This document shows positions 34,833 through 47,043 of a DNA stretch of 64,000 bases, piece by piece. A program made the position numbers and the translations under genes. The first letter of the stretch is position 1. Each line of letters opens with the position of its first letter. Below the pieces are notes generated by a model. It saw nothing but the letters and a program-made list of their open reading frames with translations, had not been told where the DNA came from and searched no databases. The stretch comes from Kuschelorhynchus macadamiae (taxonomy: Eukaryota > Arthropoda > Insecta > Coleoptera > Curculionidae), in contig JAUTXW010000869.1 of the NCBI GenBank assembly GCA_030620095.1, forward strand, positions 779,501-843,500, in the 5' to 3' direction.

Positions 34833-36141
34833 TTCTGGTGGTGGAAAACCATTAATGAAAAAATCCTCCTCGTTACTGCATATCAACTTATGAACATCTT
34901 TATTTTTAAGTACCGACATAAGGATATCATCAATAAGACTACTGAAAAGAAATACCGTTATCGGAATTATAAAATACATTAAAACTGACCAAGCATCTGA
35001 GAAAAATAACTGAATATTGTCCGTATAATTATCTGAATTTTCAATATCACTTTCACTGAGATATTCTTGTTTATTGTTCTTATAACAAAACTGATAATCA
35101 GTACTAGTTTTCAAGCTTTGCAATATAAACATTATTTTTGTAAAAAAAAATATATATACAATAAGAATATTTAAATCACGAAATATTTTTTTAAACAGAA
35201 TTTTAACAATCACATGATGTTATCACAAACTTTGTGTCTAGCTTTTTTATAGTTTTTTTTTAGTTTTAGTTCTGAACTGATACACTATCTTTAATCGACA
35301 AAAACCATTTAAAATAATAAAAAGGAACAAATTAAAAGATTTACCTAAAAACTGAAGAAGGGTCAAATATTGAAGGGCCATAAAGTTGCCTCTCGGTAAT
35401 GGCCTTTTAATAACTAATAGTAATTTTATATTATCTTAGACATTTATTTGGATCTGAATTTATTTCCTTTTCATAAATTCTTAGATACTCTCGATTACAC
35501 CGCCATAGACAACTTACTTAAAACATATTTTTAAGATATAACCAAATTCTATTCAGTCAAAAAATTGAAATATTAAAAAGATAAATTAATATAATGGTAT
35601 AACATTGCATACTCGCTTATACGCTTACAAACCGCACATGATGAAACTAATCTTTGAGAAAATTGTCAATAAAATTTTTTAAACAAGCATAGATCAAACA
35701 TATGACTCTCAAAACCCTTATGTGAAAAGACGGCCTACGTTCAAGCACTCTGCACACCATTAAACAGCCGCTCAAGATGTACTATTGTAAGAAAGAAAAG
35801 TGCAAATTAGTACCTAATTTCCTCCTACCCAACCCCCTGGTGATTGGGCTGTTAAGGAAATTTATGTTTTATAAACATCCCATTTCAGACGATAGTCGTT
35901 TTTCACCAGTAGAATTTCCATATCAAAATAATATAATACATGTTTTATTATAACATGAAATAAAATATGAAATTATAATTCTAGAGCAGTCAATAGGTTT
36001 AACAAAACCCTCTAAATATAACAAGTAAATGCTGGGAAATATGTCACTTACACGGGGCATTGGCAAAAGATTTGGCGCTGGTGGCCGATTTTCACTAAAA
36101 ATTACACTATTTCTTCTACGCATTTGAAAACGTATCCACAT
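34833..36141 (-). CDS. Three 5' exons of an unrecognised gene
   Basis: Minus-strand exons: 36141-36052 (30 codons from the first ATG, with an in-frame TGA four codons upstream; donor GTAAGT), 35403-35345 (19 codons plus 2 nt; donor AG|GTAAAT), and 34941-34833 (acceptor TTCTTTTCAG; donor GAA|GTAAGT). Phases 0, 2 and 0 agree and the joined 86 residues are open. Exon 1 has a basic start then a Pro-rich stretch ('FSENRPPAPNLLPMPR'). Exon 2 reads 'AITERQLYGPSIFDPSSVF'. Exon 3 begins 'SSLIDDILMSVLKNKDVHK' and ends 'FFINGFPPPE'. The exon 2 acceptor (TTATTAAAAG) lacks a good pyrimidine tract. I do not recognise the family. Further exons should lie at lower coordinates but none was found before the transposons and dbo. 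Evidence is splice logic and coding appearance only. Confidence 0.5.
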
Positions 36142-36652
36142 AACAACACTTCAAATGATACACTAACAATTAGGAGTAAAATATCAAGTACTAATATGCC
36201 CCTTGGCCCAGGTAAAAATATGACCCACTGGTCAATTTTATGGTGAAGGATTAAGTATTATTTATTACGACTGCAATTTTGAATGGCTCTATACCTTAGA
36301 TAGGCAAATAAAATATTTTATTCCGTAAATTTGAGTTACCATTTGTTGCTGTGGCAGTTGGTATATTTTTTGCTTATTTTGTTTATACAAACATTGAATT
36401 CTAAGAACTCCAAACATCACGTTTTCAAATAATTTACCCTTCAATTGAGGCAGTCGAGTCAGTGGCGGATGTAGATCTGGGGACATGAAACTTCTTAAAC
36501 ATTTGATGCTCCCGAAGGGCCCTCCCCCCTCTGTAGTTATGTTAAAAAAGTAAAAAATGTATTACAATTTGTAATTTGTATACCAAACCTTCTCTTATAT
36601 AAAATTCAAATAGGACTACAGAAGACAATACTATACAATTAAAAATTTGTGC

Positions 36653-36958
<306 letters not shown>

Positions 36959-37087
36959 TGACCTTCCTTTTATATTGTTAATATATATAATTTTCTTGGG
37001 TATAGGTCCGAAAAAGAAAGTAATTGTGACTGAGGTTTTGGTAGTGTCACATATATTGTCAATTTTTAAAAAAAATATATTGTTTTA

Positions 37088-37092
<5 letters not shown>

Positions 37093-37148
<56 letters not shown>
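37093..37148. repeat. (AT)n array
   Basis: 56 bp of pure AT repeat, about 140 bp after the 302-bp array. Confidence 0.97.
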
Positions 37149-37149
<1 letters not shown>

Positions 37150-37214
37150 GGTAGTAGTAAGCTTATTCATTTAAGGCAAAAAAAGTGAGAAAATTAAAAA
37201 TACCTTATCTCTTC

Positions 37215-37745
37215 AAGAGCCAGTCTAGCTTTTTTGGTACAAGAACTCTCTAAGGATGATCGCGATAGGCGCTTGGAATTTTGTGAAATCATGATGGAAC
37301 TTTGCAATCTAAATTTTGTCAATCAAATTATTTTTTCAAGCAACTTTTTTTTGAATGGAAAAGTTAACAACCATAATTGTCAATATTGGGCCAGGGACGT
37401 GAAAATCATACCGAATTTCCCCGAAAGATAAATGATTGATGTGGTATAAAGAGTGCAAAAATAATAGGTCCCTCCTTCGTGAAAGACGATCGAAATTGTC
37501 CCAGCTATTGCAGAATTATTTCTGAATAACCTTAAGTTCCTTACTTTACCTGCTGTATTATGTATTTAAACTTGATTTTTTTAGGTAATGGTGCACCAAA
37601 TTATGAAATATGGTTTCAGCAGGGCCGTCCTCCACCGCATTTTGTTCGGAATGTTCGGGAATATTTAGACAATGTTTTTTTGTAAGATGGACTGGACGTA
37701 GGGGTACAATAGTGTGGCCACCTCGGTCTCCGGACTTGACGCCCT
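37215..37745 (+). pseudogene. Mariner-like transposase fragment (DUF4817/DDE type), decayed
   Basis: 'LVQELSKDDRDRRLEFCEIM' and 'IIFSSNFFLNGKVNNHNCQYW' (37225-37400) match the DDE domain start; the first catalytic Asp, expected in FSDE, is lost. After a gap, 37570-37745 reads 'APNYEIWFQQGRPPPHF', 'VRNVREYLDNVF', 'RWTGRRGTIVWPPRSPDL'. Here the second Asp (QQDGAPPH in relatives) is also lost. Stops and shifts throughout. Same broad family as the copy at 8742-11086 but much older. A short (TAC)n run follows at 37744-37757. Confidence 0.85.
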
Positions 37746-38208
37746 ACTACTACTACTATACTTCTAAAAAATTAATAATAATTAAAATTTACCTTCAACA
37801 TATAACAATATTTGCATATCTCTTTCTCCATTTCTAGTGACTGTTCGCTTCATTCTTGTCATAGTCTTTCTGTTTTCAAAATTTGTCGCAATATAATAGA
37901 TTGCAGAGGTTGATGGAGCAACCAAATTAGGATACGACGTTCTATATTGTTTTCGTGTTTCACGGTAATTATTTACCCGAAAGTATATTATAAAATATTT
38001 GCTTTTTCGTCAAAATACCTCGTAATTAAGAAATTCAGTAAATCAGGTGCCCAAAACCAGTGACAAAATGGCCATGTTAAAATAAAAACAATTGAAATCA
38101 AAACCGTCTATGTTATATTTACTATGAGCCAAAGCACTGTCTGAACATAGACAAAGTATATATTTTTGAAATCAGAAAAAAATGTTCTTTCCAACGGATT
38201 AGAAATAT

Positions 38209-38469
38209 ACAAGGTGTCTTATTTAAAATAACAAATTCGACGCTCAATTTTTTAATTTGCAATTGTCATTTGTTAATCTTTTTAGCAAATTTTGGCGGTT
38301 CAGACAGAACCCAACAACTTTTGCATTTAACATTTTACTCTACCTCTAAGAAAAAAGCATGTAGACCCTGTTCAAAATATAACCGAAAATCCTGTACGTA
38401 TTTTCATTAAATTCATGTAAGCGGTAACAGAGATATTTCGCCGTTTCCTTACTTTTGTTACACGTTGTA
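38209..38469. repeat. Probable small mariner-type MITE
   Basis: The left end ACAAGGTGTCTTATTTAAA and the reverse complement of the right end (ACAACGTGTAACAAAAG) are similar, and both abut TA. No coding content. The bounds are tentative. Confidence 0.45.
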
Positions 38470-39098
38470 TATATAGTGATAATAAATTCTTGACCGACTA
38501 GCTAGATAGATGTTGGTTAAATGGTCTGAATGAGGGCTGGTTAAAAGAGTTCGTTTCTACTATGTCGGGCTTTCGGAAATAGAAATTTCATAAAATCGAG
38601 GAGCTAAACTTGTAAAGTGAGTGCAGTTAAAAATGATGCATATTTTAAAAATGTTTTCATCAATTTGCATATATTACCTTAAATACATATTTAAGCTAAA
38701 TTATTTATGATTAAAAGATAACACCAAACGTCTTGTTTATTAACAACTAATGAGGTGATGGAACAGAAGACAATGAGAATCGAACCTTTCGCATGACATG
38801 AGTACGTAAAAAATAAAAATATGAAAAAAGAGCAGATTTTAACGCTAATTACTGCTTTGCTAGTTTCGTTCCCAAAAACTTCTAACTTTCAAAAGAAGGC
38901 AACTTAGTTACGTTGCTTTGGACAGATAAAAGAGATTAGCTCTTAAATCACTTTTCTCTAACACTAGTATAGAAACAACATATCCCACAATTAAAAATGA
39001 TGTCGGAATGGATAACTTTCTGAAATACTATTATAGAACGTAATTCTACAGGGTTCATCTTAAACTGGCCTGTACATAATTTTTTTTATAAAAAAAAT

Positions 39099-39357
39099 GA
39101 AACTGACTTCAAAAAATGCACTAAAAATTGAAGAAAAAATTTTATTCCACCTTGAAATTTTTACTTACTACAGACAGTAAGACCTTATACCCGTAGTATT
39201 AGACATCAAAATACCGAACTGACTGAATACTTGAGGTAAATTATTGTGATTAAATAATTAAGAATAAGTTTAGGGTCGGCTTCAAGGAGTAAAATTTTCA
39301 AGGTGGAATAAAATATTATTTGTCTCTTTTTAGTGCATTTTTTTGAAGTCGGTTTAA
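39099..39357. repeat. Inverted-repeat element, arms about 62 bp
   Basis: Arm 39099-39160 and arm 39291-39357 are inverted copies sharing TTCAAAAAA.TGCACTAAAAA and TTTTATTCCACCTTGAAA. The end motif TTTTTTGAAGTCGGTT occurs again at about 39811-39827, just after a tandem duplication, so the two may be parts of one larger element. Confidence 0.75.
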
Positions 39358-39530
39358 TTTTTATTTCATCCTTTTTAATTTTATCTATACGAGTTTTATT
39401 GTAAAAATCCGGTTTAACAAATGATCCCTTGCATATTTTTTTCCTGATATAACGGTGAACGCGTAGAATATAAAAACTTTTTCAATATATCTTGGCGCAA
39501 GAAACAAGATGGCGCTATTCAGCCTTTTTT

Positions 39531-39830
39531 TAATATTCTTGCTATGGGACCACTCAGGCAATATCCTGAATATCCCCTGAACATTTCATCTATATTGGGC
39601 AAACCATCGCGAAGTAATCGATGTAAAACAAAAAAAATACAACAAAAAGGCGGCCATTCCGCCATTTTTTTAAATATGCTTGCTATGGGACCACTCCTGT
39701 AATATACTTAATATCCCCTGAAAATTAAATCCAAATTAGTCAAACCATCGCGGAGTAATCGATGTACAAACATAAAAAAAATACATAGGGTCAAATTGAT
39801 AACCTCCTCTTTTTTTGAAGTCGGTTAAAA
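39531..39830. repeat. Tandem duplication, period 141 bp
   Basis: 'GCTATGGGACCACTC' occurs at 39541 and 39682, each followed by 'ATATCCCCTGAA' and 'CAAACCATCGCG.AGTAATCG'. Ends with a TTTTTTGAAGTCGGTTA terminus. No coding content. Confidence 0.85.
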
Positions 39831-41876
39831 ATACTACCACAAATTCCTGAAGCTTTAATATAGCGATCGAACCCAACTTACCTTAATACTAAAGTTGATA
39901 TTAACAGAGCTACAGGGAGTCAAAATAAATTCTTAAATTTTAATTATCTCGTATAACTTTGCTAGTTCCCAAGGTATCGTTATGAAACTTAAAATTTGGG
40001 GGTTTCTTGAGACAAGAAAGTTAAATATGCTTCCAATTTAACGTATTTCGTAGAAGGCGCTACGTGCGGTAACTTTTATAGATTGAGAATGTAGTAACTT
40101 CTTTGTGCCGACGTGTATAAAATGTTTTTTATAAACCTGATTTTTGAAAATGACCATACAGCTGCACAACTTGTAACAGGAAGTATAAGAATTATTTTTA
40201 GGACCATCGTCAAATTCGCAAATATATCCATTATATTATTTTACGTAAATAATTTCGAACGTCTTTGATCTCTCATTTTATTAATTTTTCAATATTTTTT
40301 AATCGGTTTGCATTCAGTGCCTAATGTATTTTCTAGAGAGATATTAAGCTATGACTAAGATATTACCTTTGCGATTCTTTCAACGTTTTTTTTTACAATT
40401 TTAATCTTGCTTTGTTGCTTGTTTCTTTACATACAAAGCTCAGATTTTTTTGTTCATATATAAAATAATCCTAAAAACAGTTAAAACATTATTTCTAAAT
40501 TTATCATTGCATTATCATGCATTTCTTTTTGTTTAAAACTCTTCGTCTGCACTCTTTTTGTAGTTCTTCTTTTTGTAATATTTTCTAACCTTTTCTGAAT
40601 ATCGCAATTTAAATGTTTCGCTTTTTCTTCACATGAATTCATTAAATCGGATTTTTTTAATATCTTGTACATATAAAGTCAATGAAGAAAGACATTTTTA
40701 TCCTTCCGTAAAGTTTAGACAAAGAATCTGTAATTTATAGATAAATTTATTAAATCGTTTGAAATTTTTTTTATAATGTTATTAAAAATCCATATTTATC
40801 ATGTGGATACATCTTTAGATAAAATTTTTGATCACCTTTTTCATTCATATTTATGTGTTCTGTGCTCTCCACCCATATTAAGCAATACTTAATGATTTTA
40901 AGAAATACAGAAAATTGGAATACTGTGTTAATGCTGAAATAAAAAAACAGTGCACTACGCATGGCTTTACCGCTATTGTAAATAAAGTATACTATTCCGG
41001 AAAATCTAGCAATTTAATGTTTCTCTATATTTATTTATGACTCAAAAATTTAGTTCACGATAACTTAAACACATTTTTAGCAAAATCGAATTAAAAACTA
41101 GTTAAATAAATCTAAATTAGATTTTTAAGTGTGGCTAATAAGTGGATGGAAGCAATACAGTATGCGGTCTACCAGCTTAAAAGTTTACCGTTTTGGTATG
41201 TTTAAAAAATGTAAACACTCTAATTTCATTAATTAGTTTTACTGTTACTAGAAATTACTAACACAAAATGATAATACAATATTAATATACCTATATTATT
41301 AACATTATAACATATAAAAGCGTTTAATGTAAAACAATAGCAGAAGTGTAATAGAGTTAAATATAAAAGCTTTTTCGCGGAAGAGTAATCAAAATGTGCT
41401 CCAGTTCATTCTTATTGTGCTGTGAAAATTATGCCGGTGCAAATTTAGCGCGAGAGGAAAGGTTCCTGTTTTGGCGTCACTTGTGGTGATTTAATAAAAT
41501 ATATTTCTATTGATTTACTATAGACACACTTTTTAAACATCAACCAAAAAAATCTCTAACCAAACTAACCAACAACGCAGTCCAATATTTACAACACGGC
41601 TACTATAATATTTTAAAAACATTAAAATTTATTACATACGCTTGGTTTCTTGTGAAATATTTTTTAATAGTGTTTTTTAAAGAGAGAAAAAACTTTAGAT
41701 TTTTACTGTTTCAAATTTTTGTTAGAGACTTAGTCTACATGTTTCGGCTTTTTAGGCCTTTCTCAAGAGATGATTCAGTGAATACTAAACTAAAAATGTG
41801 CTATATCTAAGAGTTTGTATAAATAATGCAAATTAATTTTATCACCTACCTACGGGCCACACTATTTCTTCTTTTA

Positions 41877-41968
41877 TAATTCCCAGTTTAAAGGGGGAAC
41901 TAAGACTAATTCCCAGTTCAAAGTAGGAATCAAGACTAATTCCCAGTTTAAAGTGGGAATTAAGGTTA
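41877..41968. repeat. Minisatellite, 30-bp unit x 3
   Basis: 'TAATTCCCAGTTTAAAGTGG' begins at 41877, 41907 and 41937 with minor variants. It lies in the 3' flank of the minus-strand PLE copy. Confidence 0.95.
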
Positions 41969-42002
41969 ACTCTTTCGAATTTATTTAAAAATAATACAAT
42001 AT

Positions 42003-42382
42003 CTTTATAACCATCAATCTACCGATGTATCCTTAATATATGGACATTCGCTAGGTAGGCAAACGACAAAGGGCGGAGTAAAAAATGCATTTATTCTTAA
42101 AAATGTAATATATCTTTTATAGTTACATCAGAATAAACAAAACAAAAAGATGGACCAATATACTTTTAATATACGGTATTTCGCTGGGTGGGATGACAAA
42201 CGATGGTTATGGAGTAAAACATTAATTTATTTTAAAAATGCAATATCTTTCTAACTTTAACTTGAAATTTAACGATTTGTTTAAATGGATGGACCAATAT
42301 ACCCTTAATATATAGTATTTCGCTAAGTGGGTAGTCAAAAGACAGGGACGGAGTAAAAAATTAATTTATTTTTGAAAATGCA
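42003..42382. repeat. Tandem repeat, about 137-bp unit x 3
   Basis: 'GGAGTAAAAAAT' type motifs at about 42075, 42212 and 42350, each preceded by 'AATATA..GTATTTCGCT' and 'GGACCAATATAC' in the last two copies. Diverged copies, no coding. Confidence 0.85.
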
Positions 42383-43204
42383 ATATCATTTTTTTCAAAT
42401 TCAAATTTTTCTGAAAGATCCAAACGTTTACCCTTATTTTCTTGGTGTAATAATATTAAATTACCAGCGTCAATAAAATGGTTGTTTTCTAAACAATGAA
42501 TAGATAAACCTGTGTTTTTAACATTATGAAAAATAGAGTTACTCTTGTTTTGATATTTCTGCCCGCTTCCCAATATAGACAGCTTCACATTCATTACATT
42601 TAACTTTATACATACCCTATTTATTATATTGACAAACTTTTTCTTTATTATTTATTTAAACGCTACATTCATTTTCTTTTTTATTTTTGAGGTGTAACAT
42701 TATAAATTTGTTTTTAAGAATTTTGCCTTTTCTATTTTTGTATCATTAAATAATCTTTATAGCCATTATATTTTAGGATGTGTTTTAATATATTTAAGTC
42801 AATTTTATGATCTTCTTTATTTAAGGGAAATGCCAAGAATCTATGCACTAAACTATGCAAAGATGACATTTTTATTCTACAAGACTGTTTAAAACTTTTA
42901 TGAATTAAGGTGTATCTTGTTGTTGGTTTTCTGTATATGTTAAACTCAACTTGATTCTTTTTATATTTATATCGGAGAAGTTAATCTCGTTGACTTCTAG
43001 TTCCATTGTAAACTGAATTTTTGGATTTAATGTATTTAGAAGGTCTAGAAATTGGGATATTATCTATTGGACCTAACGAGTCCAATACAAAACATGTGGT
43101 TTTGAATTGCTACTGCTACTAAATCTTCAAATAACAGAATTTTTACATTAAACGAAATAAGTATGGGTTATTAGGTAAATCTAGATTTTCTGTATTTTTC
43201 TTAC

Positions 43205-43462
43205 ACTCAAGATATTTTTACGGAATATTTTGAATAAAAATTGGTTCAAACCAATTTAACAAACCCCTCCCAAATCTGTATAAAACAATGTTATTTGTAA
43301 TTTAAAAACGAAATTTATTTATAAAATGAAGGACTCGAAGATATTTTTACCGAATATTTTAGAATAAAAATTGGTTTAAACCAATTTAACAAACCTCTCC
43401 CAAATCTGTATAAACCAATGTTATTTAAAATTTAAAAAGGAAATTTATTTATAAATGAAGAA
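43205..43462. repeat. Tandem duplication, 129-bp period x 2
   Basis: 'GATATTTTTACGGAATATTT' at 43211 recurs at 43340 with nearly all following sequence ('CCCAAATCTGTATAAA', 'AACCAATTTAACAAACC'). Each unit also contains a short palindrome, TTGGTTTAAACCAA. It lies between the two divergent PLE fragments. Confidence 0.93.
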
Positions 43463-43479
43463 CTGTCGATAACGTCAGT

Positions 43480-44260
43480 AATTCATAACAGTTCTAAAGA
43501 GTCTTTGAGCATAAAAATGTCTCCTTTTCACAGTTTAGAACATACACTTCTGACCTTTCCCTTAAATAAAGAAGATTATGAAAATGTGTTAATTATATTA
43601 AAACAATTAATATGATAAAAATAAGACACGCACAATTCTTAAAAAACAATAGTGCTACACCTCAAAGAACAAAAAATTTTAGGTTTTTAAATTTTATTTC
43701 AAACTATAGTGACAACACATCAAACAAACTTAATGGATTAGGTTGCAACACAATTTCTGTTAACAAACAAACTTTAAGTAGTGTTTTCATAAATAATAAA
43801 GAAAAAATGTGTAAAATTTAATAAATCGGGGAGTGTACAAGTTAAATGCAAGGATTGCGAAGCTGACTATATTGCGCAAACGGGTAAATATATCTTAAAA
43901 AGAATAAAAGAACAATGTAACTCTATTTTGTAAAATGTTAAAAACACAGGTTTATCTACTCATCGCATAGAAAACAAACCTTTCATTGACATTTATAATT
44001 AAATATTATTACCCCAAGAAAATAAAGGTAAACGTTTGGATCTTTTAAAACAACCAAAAAATTTTCCAAATTACACTAATAATAGACAGCCTTCTAAGAA
44101 CCAACAATAAAAATGCAAAAAACCCATTTTATTAAATAGGTAGGCAATAAAATTAATTTGCATTATACAACCTTTACACATTTTTAGTTTAATATTCAGT
44201 GAATCGTCTCCTGAGAAAGGCCTGAAAAGTTGTAACACGTAAAGTAATTCTACTTAAAAA
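43480..44260 (+). mobile_element. Penelope-like element fragment, plus strand
   Basis: RT end 'FPLNKEDYENVLIILKQLI' near 43556 parallels the minus-strand copy. GIY-YIG motif 'VQVKCKDCEADYIAQTGKYI' near 43835-43895 followed by 'LKRIKEQ'. Tail 'LLPQENKGKRLDLL' near 44005. The consensus YIG is YIA here. The 3' end has a hammerhead-like relic at 44208-44244. Non-functional. It is arranged head to head with the copy at 41660-43090. Confidence 0.82.
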
Positions 44261-44639
44261 CTTCTATTTAAAATCCATCTTTAAAAACATAAAGTCCGGA
44301 TTGACTAATACATTCTTGTTGAATTATTAAAGATATTGTGTGATCATAATTTTAATATTTTTTGAGCTGATGTGCAAAACCATGGTGTGTTCAACAAATT
44401 AACACGTTAATACATTACAATATTGATATACGTAACAAAGTATAATATCTGGAAATATGGAATCTACATTTTTTTATTAAAAAAAACAATAAATACATTT
44501 TTCATCGGTGCCGGATAATTATCGGTTTTACTGTATTTTGTGCGTATATTTCAATGTAACGTTAAAAGTCCAAGATTATACTCTAAGTACAGATTATTAC
44601 GGTCTTTACTTTCCTAGTAAAAGGGAAGTATTGTTATCG

Positions 44640-45690
44640 TGAAAACATAACCCCAAGTTTCAGGGTCCCTAGATGCTGAAACATATGTTTTTTTTTTAAT
44701 TCCGTCGGCATAGTTAAAAAACTACCTACTTCGAATTAAAAAAAAAGTAAGTGTCATATGGGCATGACCTGGCAATATTTTGGTAAAATTCCAATATAGC
44801 GCGCAACAAAATGGCGGCCTAGCCAAATGTTAAAAAAATTATTACTAAAAATCAAATTATCCAATTTACCTTAAATTTTACAGAAAAATCAAGTATTGAG
44901 TAGGAATCAACTGGTAAAATTTTGGTGCAAATTCAAGATGGCGACCTAATAAAACATTTAATAAAAAGTCAGCCTGAAAAAACTACTTGTTAGATTTTAA
45001 AATATTTAGTTCAAATTGTGTGCAAGAATTAAGTGTGGTATAGAGACGAACTGGTAAAGTGTGGTACAAATTCAAAATGGAAGAACAAAATAGCGGCCAA
45101 ATACAGTTAAGGGTTATATGGGGATAACCAGTTAACATAATCCAATAGGGCTAAACAAAATGGTGGCCTAGTGGAATGTTAAAACAATATTATTAAAATA
45201 CTAATTATCCAGTTTACCTTCAATTTTTCACAAAAATCAGGTGTTAGAAACAAAATGGTGACATTTTGGTATGAATCCAAGATGACAAAATAAAATGGCG
45301 ACCTAACAAAATAATTAGAAAATCAACCTGAACTACTTATTAGATTGATTTCAAATTAGTAAACTGGTAAAATTGGGGTACAAATTCAAGATAACAGGTC
45401 AAGATGTTGGGCAAATAATTTTTTTAACTGACTTCAAATTTTGCACAATAAATAAATGCAATATAGGGATAAACTAATACAAATTCAACATAACGGAACA
45501 ACATGTTTGTCTAAAAAAAATCAGTATAACAACTACTATACAAATTATATTAAATTATGTCCAAAATTCAAGTGAGGCATAGACAGAAACTGTTTGGTAT
45601 GAACCTAATATTCTGGAACAAAATGATGTCCAATAAAAATTTTCGAAAAGACAGTATATAAGTGTTACTAAATAACTTCGTGCGGAGCTA
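44640..45690. repeat. Second block of GGCGGC-type degenerate repeats
   Basis: Same block order as 31370-32890: 'AACAAAATGGCGGCCTAG', 'AATTAAGTGTGGTATAGAGA', 'CAAGATGGCGACC', 'AAAAACTAC'. It ends near 45680 with 'TGCGGAGCTAAATTGG', matching 34640-34670 ('ACTGGGTTACACTTC' region), which shows a common outer border. About 12 kb from the first block. Confidence 0.75.
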
Positions 45691-45779
45691 AATTGGTTCA
45701 AACTTCAGTATTCCTAATAAAAGGAATGATTCATAATGAGGGAACTTCCAGCTAAAGGATAAGATTGTATCCTCAAAAA

Positions 45780-46400
45780 AGCATGCAGGCCCTATATCAT
45801 AGAGAAGGGAATCCTTACAACCCCTTCTCTATATTTCATAACCCTGGTCACCTTTGTGAAAAAAATATCCAAACTATAACATATATTCTGAAAGTATGGC
45901 TATTACAACTCAAAACCTAAATGCCCTCTGAATCCCTGGTCATAGCTCGGCTTTCATTGAGAAAGGCCCATATCATAGGTGCATTGGAGAATTTCAGCTT
46001 CTGTTCCCTGAAATCAGAATGAGGAGATTCAGAAAGGCTCCCACCGACTAAGTATGCGAAATGCAAATGTTTTTATTTATTTAAATTTGATCATTAACTG
46101 TGTAGTTGTAAGTTTGATTTTAATCTTTTGATTTAATAGTATAAGTAGGACTTCTCAATCATTGAATCAGTTTGTCTTGGTTTTGAAATATTTTGATGTT
46201 GCCTTTAAAATGCAAATTTTATATTTGTTTAAGTTGAATATTGTGTACTTAGTTGTACGTTTGATTTCAATATGTTGTTTTATTCTTATGAATGGTATAC
46301 ATTTTAAGGACTTGTTAGCATGAGATCAGCTCATCTTATGATGTTGCTTTTCACTGTAAAATGTGATCTTGTTGGCAGTAAATAAATAAATTTACCGATT
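45780..46400 (+). mobile_element. Possible 3' end of a LINE
   Basis: Ends with 'GATCTTGTTGGCAGTAAATAAATAAATT' type sequence (46365-46392), a short TAAA tail preceded by a T/A-rich 3' UTR-like stretch, as in many insect jockey elements. Coding evidence upstream is weak, so this could also be another polyadenylated insertion. Confidence 0.35.
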
Positions 46401-46898
46401 TCTTATAATTTGTTTGCATACTTGTTTGTAATTTTTACTGTTTAGTTCCAGTTATATTAAAAACAAATTATGACACAATTTTTTTCCATGACTGTTATGA
46501 AACAGTACAAAAAAACACCTCGAAAACACATAAGCAGCAAGACCTGAAAATTACTGATGTCGAAAGGCGTCCGAAATTATTTCACACTCAACTCAAATTG
46601 TTTGTCATTAATCAGCTCCCATGTTTTATTCTCTCATCAAAAATATAGAAGATTTCTTAAATATTGCTAAATTATTACAAGTTTTTACATGATCAGGCAA
46701 CTCACTATACTGCTTCAAAAGTTATTTATGTACCAAGGATTTATAAGGCAATTATGGCTCGCGGAATGGATATTAATCATGCTGAAGGCCGTCATTGCCT
46801 TTTACCCCCATGGTATATACAAGATTTTATGTATGACTAATTTCTAGGATCTTATTGGAAATGGTCAAATTGTTATAAGATTATTCCAATAAATAACT

Positions 46899-47043
46899 CA
46901 CTGTTGCACAAAACTTAATTGTTGTTTAGAATATTTAACCGAGCTTTCGAATTTGACAAGCTGCTTACAGAAATCTAGGAACTCGCTGTCAAATGTGACA
47001 TTCCATTAAACATTCTAAACTTTAATTGAGCTTTCTACAACTG
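46899..47043. repeat. MITE-like inverted repeat, about 145 bp
   Basis: The right-end reverse complement 'AGTTGTAGAAAGCTCAATT' pairs with left 'CTGTTGCACAAAACTTAATT', and both continue with 'GTTTAGAAT.TTTAA' and 'TTTGACA'. Arms about 55 bp, diverged. The 69-codon minus frame at 47061-47270 nearby is not supported as a gene. Confidence 0.7.

Larger units (their letters stand above)
41660..43090 (-). mobile_element. Penelope-like element (PLE) fragment, minus strand
   Basis: On the minus strand: PLE reverse transcriptase C-terminus ('FTMELEVNEINFSDINIK' near 43020; 'KNQVEFNIYRKPTTRYTLIH' near 42950; 'KYNGYKDYL' near 42770). Then the GIY-YIG endonuclease start 'KCNECEAVYIGK' near 42590 and, in a shifted frame, 42594-42361 'NNHFIDAGNLILLHQENKGK' and 'RLDLSEKFE', the endonuclease tail. 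Frameshifts occur in several places. The 3' region (42360-41660) holds minisatellites and a hammerhead-like relic at 41733-41780. PLEs replicate via an RT plus GIY-YIG nuclease. Confidence 0.82.

Noticed and set aside
34833..36141. Orphan exons as upstream exons of dbo
   Set aside because: dbo already has a full N-terminus like its fly orthologue; the phase 0 donor at 34832 would not naturally join to a start-containing exon. It cannot be excluded only for non-coding splice variants.
36456..36520. CAGTGGCGGATG as the left end of another hAT element
   Set aside because: No matching CGCCACTG right end or 8-bp duplication was found in the following sequence.
41877..43462. CRISPR-like array from the regular 30-bp and 129/137-bp repeats
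   Set aside because: The units are contiguous minisatellites without unique spacers, in a eukaryotic genome and inside PLE flanks.
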